Assembly: GCF_902506455.1 (NCBI RefSeq)
Contig: NZ_LR733844.1
Coordinates: 1,560,224-1,624,223, forward strand
Direction of reading: 5' to 3'
Length of the DNA stretch: 64,000 nt
Source: Sphingomonas sp. 8AM
GTDB lineage: Bacteria > Pseudomonadota > Alphaproteobacteria > Sphingomonadales > Sphingomonadaceae
Position numbers and translations under genes: made by a program. Position 1 is the stretch's first letter; each line of letters starts with the position of its first letter. Under the pieces are notes generated by a model, which worked only from the letters and a program-made list of their open reading frames with translations, ran no database searches and was not told the DNA's origin. Of the stretch, positions 33,409 through 41,542 are shown in pieces.

Positions 33409-36400
33409 ATGATGACGATGAGGAATTTGCTGGCCAACGGCTGTTGCGTGGCCGCGCTGATGGCAATGCCGTCGATCGCCGCCGCACAGACCGACACTGG
33501 GCCTGCCACGTTGATCGGCGATCCGGTCGCCTCAGCCAAGCTGGCCGGCGATGCGGGTCGAATCAACAGCAGCGACAGCGCACAGGATGTCGTTGTCACC
33601 GGCACGCGCATCGTGCGTCCGAACAACCGCTCCGCTGCGCCGATCGTCACCACCACCGCCTTTGACATTGCCGCGCAGGGCGCGACGACGATCGAGGAAG
33701 TCGTCAACCGGCTGCCGCAGGTGCAGGTCAATTCCGAGCAGAATTTCAGCGACTCCGAAGGGCGCCAGCGAATTAAGCTGCGCAGCCTCGGCTATGAGCG
33801 CACGCTGATGCTGATCGACGGGCTGCGGATCGGCCTGCCGAACACCGTCGACGTCGGGATCATCCCCAACGCACTGGTCGAGCGAATCGACTTGCTGACT
33901 GGCGGCGCCTCGTCGGTCTATGGTTCGGACGCGGTCTCGGGTGTCGTCAATTTCATCCTGAAGAAGAATTTTTCGGGCATCCGGATCGATGCCAATTACA
34001 GCTTCTTCAACCATGACAACTCCGCCAACGCGGTGACCGAGGCGGCGCGACGCGCCGGCTTCGCCTCGCCGGACGGTTTGACCAACGACGGCGGGCGCAG
34101 CGACATCAGCCTAGCGGCCGGCACGAACCTGTTCGATGGCCGCGTCAATTTCAGCAGCTTCATCAACTATCGCCAGTCGAATATCGTCAAGCTCGGCGAT
34201 CGTTCGACCGCGGTCTGCGAAGTGACGCAATCCGCCAACAACGCCCCACTCGGCTGCAACCGCGCCAGCTTCACGCCGGCCGGAACGATCATTCCGCAGT
34301 CCGGCCCGCGCAACGGCCAGCAACTCGTCAACAATCCCAACGGCGACGGCACGTTCATCCCGATCAACAGCGGACCGGCGGGCGCGTCGGCGAACCCGTA
34401 TGACGATCACGCCTTTCAGCGGCCCTTTGAGCGCGTCAACGTCGGCGGCTTCCTGACCGCCGAGATTAGCGACAGCATCGAGCTCTACGCCAATGCGCTG
34501 TTCTATCGTGACAAGTCGTACAACACGATCCTGAACCGGACTTTCAACTTCGGCGCCTATGGCACCGACCCGTATCGGGTGAATTGCGACAATCCTTTCC
34601 TGTCGGCATCGCAGGCCGGCGATCTGTGCGGCGCCAACGCCGGGGTGGCGGGGCAGTATGCGCCGATCGACGTACGCTACCGTTTTGACGGTCTTCCGCT
34701 GGTCCGGTCAAAGTTCACCAACGAGGGGTATCGCATCGTTGCGGGCCTCCGTGGCAAGGGGTTGAACGACGTCTGGAGCTATGATGTGGCGGCGATGATC
34801 TCGCGCGCACGGCTCGACACGATCGACCAGCCGTTCGCGCAATTCGCCAACGTCAATCGCTCGCTCGACGTCGTCAACGTCGGTGGCGTGCCGACCTGCC
34901 GCTCAGTGGTGAACGGAAGCGACCCGGCATGCGTCCCGTTCAACGCCTTCGCCCCCTTTAACAAGGACCAGGCGCTCAACGACTACCTGTACGGCGGCGC
35001 GACCGGCGGCATCAGCACGCGCATCCCGCGGCTGTTGCAGTTCCTCGCGACCACCAGCGGCGATCTCGGCAAATACGGCATCACCTCGCCGTTCGCTGAG
35101 CAGGGCGTCGCGATCGCGCTCGGCGCCGAATATCGTGAGGAGATGGAGCGGACGATCGTCAACCAAATCTTCATCGACAACAACGGCGGCCAGAGCCAGC
35201 GCGTTACGCAGAATATTCTGGAGGCCAACGCCGAAATCCAGGCGCCGCTGGTCGAGAACCAGTCGTGGACGCGGCTGCTGCAGTTCAACGGTGGCTATCG
35301 CGTGTCCAAGTACAACCGGCTGGAGAATCGTTTCTCCACCTGGAAGGTCGAGGGTCTGTGGTCCCCGATCGAGGATATTACTTTCCGCGCCTCGTATAAC
35401 AAGGCACAGGCGGCGCCGGGCGTGGGTGCGGCAGCGGGCGCATCGAACATCTTCTGGAACCAGGGTTTCTACGCCGATCCGTGCGCCCCGCGCGTCGACA
35501 GCAGCAACCCGAATGGTCCGCGTCTCGCACCGCTCTACAGTGCGGCGCAATGCGCCAACACCGGCCTGCCTGCCAACCTCTACGGCAGCACGACGCTGAT
35601 CTGCCCCGATGATCGCTGCACGGTGCGTGAGGGCGGGTTCAACCTGAAGCCGGAGACCGCCTATACCAAGACGTTCGGCGTCGTCTTGCGTCCGCGGTTC
35701 ATTCCCGGCCTGACGGTATCGGTCGATCGCTGGCTGATCGATCTCGAGGACCAACTGACGTTCCTCCAGCCGCAGGACATCATCAACGAATGCCTGACCA
35801 CCGGGCTCGACTATTTCTGCCGTGGCATTATCCGCAACCCGGGCACTGGCACGCTGTCGAGTTCGCCGGCGACCAGCCCGTCGACCGGCTGGGTCGCGCG
35901 CGGATCGTCGAACGGCTATAAGGAACAGTCCTACGGCTGGGACTTTCAGGGTCAGTACAATGTCGGCCTGGGCGGCGCCGGTCTGCTTGATGTCAGCTTC
36001 AACGGCACACTCATGACCCGCAACGGCGGGCAGGCGTCGCCGGCCGCGATCCAGCGCAACTGCACCGGCTATTTCAGCAGCGGGTGCGGCGAGAGCATGC
36101 CGCGCTGGGCGCACCAGATGCGCGTGACGTGGTTCGCGCCGGAGCGGATCGCCAACGTCTCGGTCAATTGGCGTCACCGCAGCGGGATGCCGACGACCTT
36201 CTATGCGCCCGCAAGCACCGGCATCCCGGCGCAGGACGAGAGCCAGCGCCGCGATCAGTATCCGGGCATTGCCGCCTACGACTGGATCGACCTCGCCGTT
36301 GCTTTCGACATCAACAAGCGCATGACGTTCCGGATCGCCGCGAACAATCTGTTCGACCGCGACCCACCGATCGTGCCGGACAGCCGCTCGAAGATCGGGC

Positions 36401-36477
36401 TGCTGCGCGGCAACACGATCATGGGCTACGACCTGCTCGGCCGGCAGATCGTCGCGGGTGTCTCGTTGAAGCTGTAA
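33409..36477 (+). CDS. TonB-dependent outer-membrane receptor, large, 1022 aa
   Basis: Large energised outer-membrane receptor. It has a signal peptide ending PSIAAAQ (about residue 27), a TonB-box-like DVVVTGTRIVRPN segment, a plug with IKLRSLGYERTLMLIDGLR and SVYGSDAVSGVVNFILKKN, and an extended barrel with several Cys pairs in predicted loops. ATG 33409 and ATG 33412 are both possible; 33409 is 8 nt from AAGGGGA. It stands alone between a chemoreceptor gene and the PRISE reductase gene, so no pathway hint is available. The plug type fits oligosaccharide/peptide receptors. Confidence 0.92.
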   Translation: MMTMRNLLANGCCVAALMAMPSIAAAQTDTGPATLIGDPVASAKLAGDAGRINSSDSAQDVVVTGTRIVRPNNRSAAPIVTTTAFDIAAQGATTIEEVVNRLPQVQVNSEQNFSDSEGRQRIKLRSLGYERTLMLIDGLRIGLPNTVDVGIIPNALVERIDLLTGGASSVYGSDAVSGVVNFILKKNFSGIRIDANYSFFNHDNSANAVTEAARRAGFASPDGLTNDGGRSDISLAAGTNLFDGRVNFSSFINYRQSNIVKLGDRSTAVCEVTQSANNAPLGCNRASFTPAGTIIPQSGPRNGQQLVNNPNGDGTFIPINSGPAGASANPYDDHAFQRPFERVNVGGFLTAEISDSIELYANALFYRDKSYNTILNRTFNFGAYGTDPYRVNCDNPFLSASQAGDLCGANAGVAGQYAPIDVRYRFDGLPLVRSKFTNEGYRIVAGLRGKGLNDVWSYDVAAMISRARLDTIDQPFAQFANVNRSLDVVNVGGVPTCRSVVNGSDPACVPFNAFAPFNKDQALNDYLYGGATGGISTRIPRLLQFLATTSGDLGKYGITSPFAEQGVAIALGAEYREEMERTIVNQIFIDNNGGQSQRVTQNILEANAEIQAPLVENQSWTRLLQFNGGYRVSKYNRLENRFSTWKVEGLWSPIEDITFRASYNKAQAAPGVGAAAGASNIFWNQGFYADPCAPRVDSSNPNGPRLAPLYSAAQCANTGLPANLYGSTTLICPDDRCTVREGGFNLKPETAYTKTFGVVLRPRFIPGLTVSVDRWLIDLEDQLTFLQPQDIINECLTTGLDYFCRGIIRNPGTGTLSSSPATSPSTGWVARGSSNGYKEQSYGWDFQGQYNVGLGGAGLLDVSFNGTLMTRNGGQASPAAIQRNCTGYFSSGCGESMPRWAHQMRVTWFAPERIANVSVNWRHRSGMPTTFYAPASTGIPAQDESQRRDQYPGIAAYDWIDLAVAFDINKRMTFRIAANNLFDRDPPIVPDSRSKIGLLRGNTIMGYDLLGRQIVAGVSLKL

Positions 36478-36486
36478 CATGCGTCG

Positions 36487-36521
36487 CCGCCCGTCCCGGC
36501 CGGGGCGGGCGGACATTTCTT
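36487..36521 (+). terminator. Strong hairpin terminator after TonB receptor
   Basis: CCGCCCGTCCCGG at 36487-36499 pairs over all 13 positions (one G-U) with CCGGGGCGGGCGG at 36500-36512 and is followed by ACATTTCTTC. It lies 10 bp after the receptor stop and 14 bp before the stop of the convergent reductase gene. The T-rich side favours termination of + transcripts. Confidence 0.6.
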
Positions 36522-36525
36522 CAGT

Positions 36526-37587
36526 TCACGGGATGAGCCGCGCAGTGCGCAACCGCTCGAACAGCAAGAAAAACGCGTCGTCGGTCGGCTGGTAACCGGT
36601 AAAGCCGAGCCGCCGGCTCTTGCTCATGTCCGTCACCACCTCGATCGGTCGACCAAGATCGGCGTCGGTGTGCCACGGCGAGGCGAGACGATCGAGATCC
36701 GGCTCGGCCAGACCTTCACGTGCCGCGATCTCGCGCCAGAGCGGGGCATCGTTCGCCATCTGCTGTTCCAGCGGGCGGACCACGCCGTCGAAGGGCGCCG
36801 CTTCCACGCCGAACCATTCCGCGATCCGCGCCCACATCCACTGCCAGCGAAAGACGTCGCCGTTGACGACGTTGAACGCCTGATCGTGCGCGGCTCCGGT
36901 CTCGGTGGCCCAGAGAAGATGCGCTGCGAGTTGCCCGGCGTCGGTCATGTCGGTCAGCCCCGACCATTGCGTCGCCGAACCCGGAAAGACGAACGGCCGC
37001 CCGGCTTCGCGACATAGCGTCGCATAGACCGCCAGCGTCGTTCCCATGTTCATCGCATTGCCGACCGCGAGCCCGATCACGGTATGCGGCCGGTGCACGC
37101 TCCATGTGAAGCCATCGCGCGCGGCGGCGGCGAACAGCTCATCCTCCTGCGCATAATAGAAGTTCTCGACGTCGAGCCGACCCTGTTCCTCACGGAACGG
37201 CGTCTGCGGAAGCGTGCCTTTGCCATAGGCCTCGAACGGCCCGAGATAATGTTTGAGGCCGGTGACCAGCGCGACATGGCGCGGCCCGGCCGCACGCGGC
37301 AGTCCATCCAGCAGGTGGCGGACCATCGCGCTGTTGACGCGAATGTTCTCCGCCTCGCTGTCCTGCCGCGCCCAGGTCGTGATGAACACCGCGTCGGGGT
37401 GGATGTCGCGCAGCGCCCCGGCAGTCGCTCCCGCATCCTGCAGGTCAGCCGCGACCGGCTGCACGCCCGGCTGTTCGACCGGACGGCGCCCGAGCCCGTG
37501 CACCGTCCAGCCCCGCTCGACCAGCAACGCCGCGGCGGCCGCGCCGACGATCCCGCTCGCGCCGACCACCAATGCTGTCTTCGCCAT
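36526..37587 (-). CDS. PRISE-type NAD(P)H-dependent enone reductase / SDR, 353 aa
   Basis: Extended SDR of the progesterone 5-beta-reductase/iridoid synthase-like (PRISE) family, which reduces activated C=C bonds of enones. The N-terminal nucleotide motif GASGIVG at 9-15 is present, with TTWAR and the family block VTGLKHYLGPFEAYGKG (Lys of the unusual catalytic set). Then comes FYYAQEDELF with the catalytic Tyr, and WSVHRPHTVIGLA. It is divergent from an HxlR regulator whose N-terminal Cys suggests electrophile sensing, consistent with detoxification of reactive enones or quinones. Confidence 0.85.
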   Translation of the reverse strand: MAKTALVVGASGIVGAAAAALLVERGWTVHGLGRRPVEQPGVQPVAADLQDAGATAGALRDIHPDAVFITTWARQDSEAENIRVNSAMVRHLLDGLPRAAGPRHVALVTGLKHYLGPFEAYGKGTLPQTPFREEQGRLDVENFYYAQEDELFAAAARDGFTWSVHRPHTVIGLAVGNAMNMGTTLAVYATLCREAGRPFVFPGSATQWSGLTDMTDAGQLAAHLLWATETGAAHDQAFNVVNGDVFRWQWMWARIAEWFGVEAAPFDGVVRPLEQQMANDAPLWREIAAREGLAEPDLDRLASPWHTDADLGRPIEVVTDMSKSRRLGFTGYQPTDDAFFLLFERLRTARLIP

Positions 37588-37604
37588 ATAATCTCCTCAT
37601 CTTC

Positions 37605-37640
37605 AAGACAGCTAGGCAGTGCGGTGGGTGTCTTCTAGAC
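37605..37640. promoter_or_regulatory. Candidate HxlR operator in the divergent gap
   Basis: Between the reductase and HxlR genes, AAGACA (37605-37610) and TGTCTT (37629-37634) form an inverted repeat. A small palindrome, GTCT-TCT-AGAC (37630-37640), overlaps its right arm. Position and symmetry suit autoregulation and control of the reductase by HxlR. Confidence 0.4.
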
Positions 37641-37678
37641 GGCACCATTCACCTCCCCAGGCACCGAAGGGTAACCAC

Positions 37679-38059
37679 ATGCAGCCCGGCACGCGCGACG
37701 AGGAATGGCGCGAGGATTGCGCGCCGCGCCGCGTGCTGGAACTGTTCGCCACCAAATGGACGAGCATGGTGCTCCACACGCTCCACGTCCGCCACGGTGG
37801 TGCGGCGCGCACCGGCGTGCTCCAGCGCAGCCTGCCCGGTATCTCCAAAAAGATGCTGACCCAGACGGTGCGCGACATGGAGGAAAGCGGTCTGCTCAGC
37901 CGGCATGTGCAAAGCGTGATGCCCCCGATGGTCGAATATCGTCTGACGCGGCTCGGCCGACGCTTCGTCGAGCCGATCGAGCTGCTCTATGCCTGGGGGC
38001 GCGACAATGCTGACGCGCTTGACCAGTTACGACCACGCGTCAGCTCGCGACGAGAGTGA
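37679..38059 (+). CDS. HxlR-family (DUF24) winged-helix regulator, 126 aa
   Basis: Small dimeric MarR-like regulator. The HxlR hallmark CAPRRVLELFATKWTSMVL begins at Cys14; ISKKMLTQTVRDMEESGLL is the recognition helix region and VEYRLTRLGR the wing. In Bacillus, family members YodB, CatR and HypR sense quinones, diamide or hypochlorite through an N-terminal Cys, which supports redox or electrophile sensing here. ATG 37679 is preceded by AAGGG. It is divergent from the PRISE reductase gene, its likely target. Confidence 0.9.
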   Translation: MQPGTRDEEWREDCAPRRVLELFATKWTSMVLHTLHVRHGGAARTGVLQRSLPGISKKMLTQTVRDMEESGLLSRHVQSVMPPMVEYRLTRLGRRFVEPIELLYAWGRDNADALDQLRPRVSSRRE

Positions 38060-38073
38060 TGCTGATCTGCATC
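38058..38073. promoter_or_regulatory. Dyad GATGC-N6-GCATC before DUF2946/TonB receptor genes
   Basis: GATGC (38058-38062) and GCATC (38069-38073) flank TGATCT, just after the HxlR stop and about 50 bp before the DUF2946 gene. It could be a metal-regulator site, but it does not match a consensus I can name with confidence. Confidence 0.2.
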
Positions 38074-38122
38074 GGCGATCACGCCCGGTGACTTGGCGCG
38101 CGTGCCGCGCTACCGACGGGAT

Positions 38123-38524
38123 GTGACGGCGATCCGCCATCTTCTCGCGCAACGCCGATGCGTCCTGCTGCTGTGCGCGGCGGCATTGTTGCTGAAATTG
38201 TTGGTGCCGGCCGGCTATATGATCGCGGCCGGGCAGGGACGGCTGGTGCTGGTCGCCTGCTCTGGGTTCGGTCCGGTCGCGACGATGCCGGCGATGAACG
38301 CGGCGATGCCGCGGCACGAGCGCCCCTCCGAGCACGGCCGCGCCGACCTGCCATGTGCGTTCGCGGGGCTGTCGGCGGCGACGCTGGGTGCAGCCGGTCC
38401 GTTGCTGCTCGCGGCGCTGATCGCCTTCGTGATCGCGACCGGCTTTGCGCCCGCCGTAATCCCTCCGCTTCGTCGCGCGCCATATCTTCGTCCCCCGTTG
38501 CGCGGACCACCCGCCACCTTCTGA
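38123..38524 (+). CDS. DUF2946-family small membrane protein, 133 aa
   Basis: Short protein with a hydrophobic N-terminal segment (LLLCAAALLLKLLVPAGYM, about 13-31), a Cys-Ser-Gly motif (ACSGFG) and a Met/His-bearing middle (MPAMNAAMPRHERPSEHG). A second hydrophobic helix lies near the C-terminus. This layout is that of DUF2946, often found beside TonB receptors and copper or iron handling genes; the biochemical role is unknown. GTG 38123 is chosen because the family starts just before the first helix. An upstream TTG at 38093 in frame is possible. It precedes the siderophore-type receptor gene by 83 bp. Confidence 0.7.
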   Translation: MTAIRHLLAQRRCVLLLCAAALLLKLLVPAGYMIAAGQGRLVLVACSGFGPVATMPAMNAAMPRHERPSEHGRADLPCAFAGLSAATLGAAGPLLLAALIAFVIATGFAPAVIPPLRRAPYLRPPLRGPPATF

Positions 38525-38607
38525 CCCGCCATCACGTGCCGTCGTCGACGGTATGCATCCGCTGTTCGCCCGGTACGCCCTGCCGGGCAGGTCGAAGGTT
38601 ACCCTGA

Positions 38608-40803
38608 ATGACGAGACATACCCTTTGGGCGGGATCCGTCCTGTGCTGCCTTTTGCTTGCCGTTCCCGCCACCGCACAGGATCGCGCCGACCCGACGGTG
38701 GTGGTCACCGGCCAGCGTGATCCCCTGCGCCTCAGGGAACGCCCGCAGGCGGCGAGCCGGCTGGGGCTGACGAGCCTGGAAACGCCGGCGAGCATCGAGA
38801 TTCTGACTCAGGAAGATCTCCAGCGCCGTGGGTTGCGGACTATGCGCGAGACGTTCAACGACGTGGTCGGCGCGATCGCGGGCAACGTCCCCGGCAATCC
38901 GGCGGTCATCAGCCTGCGCGGCTTCTCCGGCAACACCGTCGCGATCCTGCAGGACGGCGTGCGTGTGTCGGCGTCGACTGTCGTACAGCGCGATACCAAC
39001 AACTGGCATTACGACCACGTCGAGGTGCTGAAAGGCCCGGCCTCGGTGCTGTACGGTGAAGGAGCGTTGGCAGGTGTCGTCAACAAGGTGACGCGCAAGC
39101 CCGTGCTCGGCGAGCGGCGCGCCGACCTGCTGCTATCGGGCGGTAGCTTCGACACGCTCTTCGCGGCGGCGGGTGTGAACCTGCCGGTCGATGCGACGAT
39201 CGCGATCCGCGCCGATGCAAGTTATCAGCGATCCGACAGCCTATATGATGTCGATCGCAACGCCACATTTTCGGGCGGGCTGACCACCAGCCTGTTGTGG
39301 CGCCCGGACGATCGCGTTTCGTTGCTGGTGGCGATCGACCATTTCGAGGATCGCTACGCCTCCAGCTATCAGGGATTGCCGCTGATCCCGGCCGCTTACG
39401 CCGAACGGCCGAGCGATGCGGTCCGCTCGACCGCCGGGCTGGTCGCCGATCGCGCGCTGCGACGGCGCAACTACAATCCGCTCGGCGCTTATTCGGGTGC
39501 TGACGACACGACGATTCGCTCGCGGCTCGACTGGGCGGCAGGTACCGGTTGGACCGTCGCAGTCGACCTGACCGCCTATACCGCCGACCGCGCCTTCCTG
39601 CTCGCCGACAGCCAGACCTTCGTCGCGCCCGGCGCCGCTTTTCCGCACGGCGGTTTCCGGCAGAGCTTCCAGGATTTTCGCCACGACCACCGCTTCTGGA
39701 ACGCACGCGGCGTCATCGGTAACGACCGCAACGTCGCCGGGCTGCGCAACCGCTTCAGCCTTGGCCTGGAGCACAACGCTACCTACTTCATCAGCCTGCG
39801 CCGGCAGGCGCCCGCGGCGGTCCTGCCGACGCTGGATGTCCGCAACCCCGCGGTGGTGGCGGTGCCGGACGGGACGGGCGTCTTCACCAGCCTCAATGTC
39901 ACGTTCGACTCCCGGCTGCGGCAGACGTCGTTGTTCGCGGAGGATGCGCTGAACATCACGCCGCGCTGGCTGCTGGTCGGTGGTGTCCGCTGGGACCATA
40001 TCGCCCTTGATCGTGCGACGATCCAGAACGTCGGCGGAGCGATCGACCGGAACCAACCGGGCTTCGATCCGGTCTCCTGGCGCACTGGCACGACCCTGGA
40101 GGCAACGCGCGGCGTCACGCTATACGCGCAATATACCACCGCAGTGTCGCCGGTATCGTCGGTGCTGCTCGCCTCGATCGCCAACAGCCGCTTCCGGCTC
40201 ACGAGCGGTCGTTCGTATGAGGCAGGGATCAAGGCCAGCGGCTGGAGCGACCGGGCCACGCTGACGGCCGCCGTCTTTCGCATCACGCAGCGCGACATCC
40301 TGACGCGTGATCCCGCTAATCCGACGTTGGCGGTGCAGGGCGGACGGCAATCATCGCAAGGTGTCGAGGCCAGCGTCGCGGTGGTGCCCCTCACGGCACT
40401 GCGATTGTCGGGCGGTGCTTCGTGGACCGATGCGCGTTATGACCGGCTGGTCGAGCTGATCGGCGGCGTGGCGGTCGACCGGACGGGCAAGCGGCCGATC
40501 AATGTGCCCGCGACGACCGTCAACGCGTCGGCGCTCTATAGTATCGGGCGGGCGGTGACGGTCGGCGGGTTCCTGCGGCATGCGGGGGCATTCTACACCA
40601 ATACCGCAAACACGATCCGGGTGGCGGGCCACACGGTACTGGACGCGAGCGTATCGGCCCCGGTCGCGTCAGGGCTGACGCTTACCGCGCGCGTACGCAA
40701 CCTGACCGACGCCTTTTACGGCGAATACTCCGGCTATCCCGCGACAAACGTCTATATCGGGGCGCCGCGCTCGTTCGACATCGCGTTATCCGCGCGGCTC
40801 TGA
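38608..40803 (+). CDS. TonB-dependent siderophore-type receptor, 731 aa
   Basis: Outer-membrane receptor of the siderophore class by size and plug pattern. The signal peptide ends VPATAQ (about residue 24), the TonB box reads PTVVVTGQRD, and the plug has AVISLRGFSGNTVAILQDGVR, YDHVEVLKGPASVLYGEGALAGVVNKVTRKP and the C-terminal strand SFDIALSARL. ATG 38608 follows GAAGG. With DUF2946 upstream and a PepSY/flavodoxin reductase gene nearby on the other strand, import and reductive release of a ferric or cupric chelate is the likely job. Confidence 0.92.
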   Translation: MTRHTLWAGSVLCCLLLAVPATAQDRADPTVVVTGQRDPLRLRERPQAASRLGLTSLETPASIEILTQEDLQRRGLRTMRETFNDVVGAIAGNVPGNPAVISLRGFSGNTVAILQDGVRVSASTVVQRDTNNWHYDHVEVLKGPASVLYGEGALAGVVNKVTRKPVLGERRADLLLSGGSFDTLFAAAGVNLPVDATIAIRADASYQRSDSLYDVDRNATFSGGLTTSLLWRPDDRVSLLVAIDHFEDRYASSYQGLPLIPAAYAERPSDAVRSTAGLVADRALRRRNYNPLGAYSGADDTTIRSRLDWAAGTGWTVAVDLTAYTADRAFLLADSQTFVAPGAAFPHGGFRQSFQDFRHDHRFWNARGVIGNDRNVAGLRNRFSLGLEHNATYFISLRRQAPAAVLPTLDVRNPAVVAVPDGTGVFTSLNVTFDSRLRQTSLFAEDALNITPRWLLVGGVRWDHIALDRATIQNVGGAIDRNQPGFDPVSWRTGTTLEATRGVTLYAQYTTAVSPVSSVLLASIANSRFRLTSGRSYEAGIKASGWSDRATLTAAVFRITQRDILTRDPANPTLAVQGGRQSSQGVEASVAVVPLTALRLSGGASWTDARYDRLVELIGGVAVDRTGKRPINVPATTVNASALYSIGRAVTVGGFLRHAGAFYTNTANTIRVAGHTVLDASVSAPVASGLTLTARVRNLTDAFYGEYSGYPATNVYIGAPRSFDIALSARL

Positions 40804-40817
40804 TCCGTTTCGGGGAA

Positions 40818-40848
40818 CCGCCGGGGGTTCTTTTACTATCCCCGGCGG
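40818..40848. terminator. Hairpin between convergent receptor and isochorismatase genes
   Basis: CCGCCGGGG (40818-40826) pairs perfectly with CCCCGGCGG (40840-40848). The 13-nt loop is T-rich (GTTCTTTTACTAT) but no U-tract follows the stem. It lies just after the receptor stop and before the convergent hydrolase gene, so a bidirectional transcription stop is plausible. Confidence 0.4.
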
Positions 40849-40873
40849 TCGCCGCCCGCCGTCGTGGGCGCGG

Positions 40874-41461
40874 TCAGGCGCGCTCGAGCCATGCCGACAG
40901 GGGGAGCGCGTCACTGGCGGCGGTTTCGGCGCACATGCTGTGCCGCATCAGCTCAAGCGCCCATTGCTGATGCTCGCGCTGCTCGCTGGCGACCGTGTCC
41001 TCCGGCACCCACAGGTCATAGTCGCGCATATGCGCGTCGGCGGCGGTGAACAGCACGCAGATGTCGGCGGCGATGCCGGTCAGGATCAGCCGGCTAACCC
41101 CCAGTTGCGGAAGCAGCACCGGCAGGTTGGTCGCGTAAAAGCCGGAAAATTGCGGCTTCACGACAAAATAATCGCCGTCACGCGGGTGCAGCAGGTCGAT
41201 CAACGGCTTGCCGCGGCTCGCTGCCGCGCGGCAATGGTCGACGATCGCACCGCGCTCGGACAACCAATCCCCGAAATTGTCGTTGACGTAGATCACTGGC
41301 ACCTGTGCCGCGTCCGCGGCGTCGCGCACGTCACTGATACGCTTCGCCGCGGCGATCGCAGCGGGCGCGAGGTCTTCGCCACCATCGAACGCCAGATCGT
41401 TGATCATGTCGATGATGAGCAGCGCGGAGGCGCCCGGCGAGGGGGTCTGTGCATCGGCCAT
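40874..41461 (-). CDS. Isochorismatase-family cysteine hydrolase, 195 aa
   Basis: Cysteine-hydrolase fold (isochorismatase/nicotinamidase type). Catalytic Asp lies in LLIIDMINDL, Lys in FVVKPQFSGF, and the nucleophile Cys in LILTGIAADICVLFTAADAH. ATG 41461 follows AAGGAGG. A longer frame upstream lacks a ribosome-binding site. True isochorismatases feed catechol siderophore synthesis, but no siderophore biosynthesis genes are present and the family covers many amidases, so the reaction is unassigned. It lies 81 bp downstream of the start-to-stop junction with the PepSY reductase on another transcript. Confidence 0.85.
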   Translation of the reverse strand: MADAQTPSPGASALLIIDMINDLAFDGGEDLAPAAIAAAKRISDVRDAADAAQVPVIYVNDNFGDWLSERGAIVDHCRAAASRGKPLIDLLHPRDGDYFVVKPQFSGFYATNLPVLLPQLGVSRLILTGIAADICVLFTAADAHMRDYDLWVPEDTVASEQREHQQWALELMRHSMCAETAASDALPLSAWLERA

Positions 41462-41542
41462 GGGGCCTCCTTCTCCTGGGGCCCTGTCATGCGCAGTCGC
41501 CACGCCGCTGTCGTTGATCCACATGAACGCTGCGACGGCGGC

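Noticed and set aside
40874..41461. Assignment as a true isochorismatase of siderophore biosynthesis
   Set aside because: No entA-, entC- or NRPS-like genes are nearby and the fold is shared by many amidases, so only the family is claimed despite the siderophore-type receptor.
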